NCBI GenBank assembly: GCA_034044135.1
Contig: CP139021.1
Location: forward strand, 5,223,635-5,287,634
Reading direction: 5' to 3'
Length of the DNA stretch: 64,000 bases
DNA from: Flammeovirgaceae bacterium SG7u.111
GTDB taxonomy: Bacteria > Bacteroidota > Bacteroidia > Cytophagales > Flammeovirgaceae
Position numbers and translations under genes: made by a program. The notes beneath the pieces are model-generated. The model had not been told where the DNA came from. It ran no database searches and saw only the letters and a list, made by a program, of their open reading frames with translations. This document shows, one piece after another, positions 62,486 through 64,000 of the stretch. How positions within the stretch are numbered: position 1 is the stretch's first letter; every line of letters begins with the position of its first letter.

Positions 62486-63046
62486 ATGGGTAAAACCAAT
62501 ATCATTCTAGGAGATATAACCCAAGTAAAGGCTGAGGCTCTTGTAAATTCGATCAATACTCAGCTAATAGGCGGTGCTGGTTATGGTACTAATGGTAATA
62601 TTATTCAGGCGGGAGGGGCTATTGTTCAGAGTGCGATACAGAAGTTGCGCATAAACTTGGGGACGCTAGAGCCAGGCAAAGCGGCAATTACCATAGCAGG
62701 AAACCTTCCTGCCAATTACATCATCCACACGGTAGGCCCAGTTTGGAAAGATGGGGAAAACAAGGAGGAAATGGTACTGACCGATTGTTATGAAAACTGC
62801 TTGCGCCTTGCAGTGGAGAAAAACATCAAAAAAATAGCCTTCCCAAATATCAGTACAGGCTCTTACAAATTTCCGAAGAGCATTGCGGCCGAAATTTCGG
62901 TAGGTACTTGCGAGTGGTTTTTGAGACAAGAAGAAGGAAAAAAAATAGAAGAGATCATCCTCGTATGCCACAATGCTGAAAACTACGAGCTGTGCAATGC
63001 TGAGTTGGCAAAGATCAAAGCCAGAAAACAGCGTGTAGTTGGGTAG
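62486..63046 (+). CDS. Macro-domain (ADP-ribose-binding) protein
   Basis: A 186-residue stand-alone macro domain. It begins TNIILGDITQVKAEALVNSI, then IIQAGGAIVQSAIQ, ANYIIHTVGPVW, and IAFPNISTGSYKFPKSIAAEI, matching the four family blocks. The usual GGGVDxAIHxAAG loop is instead GGAGYGTNGNIIQAGG and the NAAN motif is NSIN, so the active loop is variant. Macro domains bind or hydrolyse ADP-ribose, O-acetyl-ADP-ribose or ADP-ribosylated bases. Substrate unknown. Confidence 0.9.
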   Translation: MGKTNIILGDITQVKAEALVNSINTQLIGGAGYGTNGNIIQAGGAIVQSAIQKLRINLGTLEPGKAAITIAGNLPANYIIHTVGPVWKDGENKEEMVLTDCYENCLRLAVEKNIKKIAFPNISTGSYKFPKSIAAEISVGTCEWFLRQEEGKKIEEIILVCHNAENYELCNAELAKIKARKQRVVG

Positions 63047-63109
63047 AATAACTATATCACATAAAATGGGCTTGGGGAGAATTTCATAAGTCCATTTTTT
63101 ATCCCTGGA

Positions 63110-64000
63110 CTAGTCTTCGGGCACAGGCCGTACCGCTTCTTCCAAAGGTTTATCTTCGGTATTTAACCAAGCCACAAAAAGCTTGAAACCAATGGAGAGC
63201 ACAATAGCACCTGTAAACAACCCAATGAAACCTGAAAGCAAAAACCCTCCAACAACGCCCAAAAATATAACTATCATGGGCACAGGTGCTCCTTTTCCCA
63301 GCAACATAGGTTTCAAAAAATTATCTGACGCTCCGGCCACCAAGAGATACAACGTCCAGAGAGAGGCGGGTATAGGACCATAAATCGAAAATAAATACAC
63401 AATAACGGGAAGCACGACCACAAGAGCAGGTAGTTGTAAAATAGCCAAAATCAAAACCAGTAAAGCCCAAATCCCGGCGTAAGGAATCCCTGCTAGCAAA
63501 AAGCCAAGCCCTATCAAAAACGCTTGGATCACCGCAACTCCTAACACACCTTTCGTTACATTTCTGACTGTTTTTATTGACATATCGGCAAAATCATGCC
63601 CTCTTTCCCCAACAAGTTTCCTAAAAAATTTTCTACTAAATTCATCCGTACCCTGCGTTGCCAGAAGAACTCCCGAAATAATTGTTGCCAAAATAAACTG
63701 AAAAACACTTCCTCCCATGCTTACCGCACCTTGTAATACGGAAGCGGCAACAGTAGTAACCTGCTCTTGATACTTCAACACTATCGACTCTAAATTTTCA
63801 GAGGCTTGTTTCCAACTAGCGTAAAGTTCATCTCCTATCAATGGCCATTCCGCTACACTTTCATTTGGAGGGGGCACAGCCAATGTGCCGTTATCCAAGT
63901 TCGTCTTTAACTCATGTACCCCGCTTATTAGCGACTCTAAAAACAACCAGCTTGGCAACATGATAATGGACAGCCCTATAATAATATATACCGTCGCCGC
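63110..64000 (-). CDS. AI-2E family transporter (PerM), N-terminus beyond the window
   Basis: The frame stays open to the window edge at 64000, so the start is missing; 296 residues are visible. Features of the family are SVFQFILATIISGVLL, the amphipathic soluble segment with FFRKLVGERG and TVRNVTKGVLGVAVIQA, GIPYAGIWALLVLILAILQLP and the conserved DNFLKPMLLGKGAPVPMIVI near the C-terminus. Family members are trimer or pentamer-type inner-membrane exporters of small molecules, or sodium/proton exchangers. Substrate undefined here. Confidence 0.92.
   Translation of the reverse strand, partial: AATVYIIIGLSIIMLPSWLFLESLISGVHELKTNLDNGTLAVPPPNESVAEWPLIGDELYASWKQASENLESIVLKYQEQVTTVAASVLQGAVSMGGSVFQFILATIISGVLLATQGTDEFSRKFFRKLVGERGHDFADMSIKTVRNVTKGVLGVAVIQAFLIGLGFLLAGIPYAGIWALLVLILAILQLPALVVVLPVIVYLFSIYGPIPASLWTLYLLVAGASDNFLKPMLLGKGAPVPMIVIFLGVVGGFLLSGFIGLFTGAIVLSIGFKLFVAWLNTEDKPLEEAVRPVPED

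Overview
The window looks like a chromosome segment of a Bacteroidota bacterium, most likely a marine Cytophagales/Flammeovirgaceae-type organism. The evidence is a SusC/SusD pair, families typical of the phylum (DUF4249, DUF2461, DKNYY repeats, DUF6161), several TAnnTTTG-type -7 boxes, the absence of clear Shine-Dalgarno sequences, and moderately AT-rich DNA with AT-richer islands. The genus is inference. No rRNA, convincing tRNA, CRISPR array, prophage or complete insertion sequence was seen.

Layout. 1-9317 (minus): an exopolysaccharide locus with a partial Wzy-like polymerase, an acetyltransferase, a Wzx flippase, dTDP-rhamnose enzymes (RfbB, RfbD, RfbC; no RfbA here), a fused Wzz/BY-kinase and a Wza-type export lipoprotein. 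9753-12280 (plus): an NTF2-like secreted protein, then three unknown genes that share sequence modules with each other. 12284-19438: DUF4249 lipoprotein, LolC/E-type permease, D-lactate dehydrogenase-like enzyme, a decayed antitoxin gene, and an ABC ATPase plus giant FtsX permease. 19643-22199 (minus): TlpA-DUF3738 fusion, alpha/beta hydrolase and a small unknown protein, followed by a repeat-rich spacer. 22786-24716: a di-heme peroxidase and an MbnP-like protein, translationally coupled. 24792-31953: DKNYY protein, Fic protein with its own operators, an AT-rich membrane protein of unknown role, a lipoprotein, a class III aminotransferase and a displaced copy of that gene's 5' end.

32298-42881: S41 protease, SusD, SusC, a secreted homologue of leptospiral LipL32, and a MacB-type permease. 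43189-50024: DUF6161 protein, an ArsR regulator with two palindromic operators next to a rhodanese lipoprotein, a methyltransferase-like protein, DUF2461, a MITE-like 349-bp element, a VOC protein and a helical-repeat protein. 50091-64000: a double-domain GH14 beta-amylase-like protein, FAH hydrolase, M19 peptidase-like protein, a second di-heme peroxidase, a MntA/HepT toxin-antitoxin pair with frameshifted HepT, a TIGR01777 epimerase, a PRC-barrel protein, a sodium/solute symporter, a macro-domain protein and a partial AI-2E-type exporter.

Most striking: the LipL32 homologue, the tandem GH14 protein whose first domain has lost key substrate residues, and the three-gene family at 10.3-12.3 kb. 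Several broken genes (HepT, an antitoxin, an aminotransferase fragment) and a probable CTG-started lipoprotein gene would be missed by plain ORF calling.
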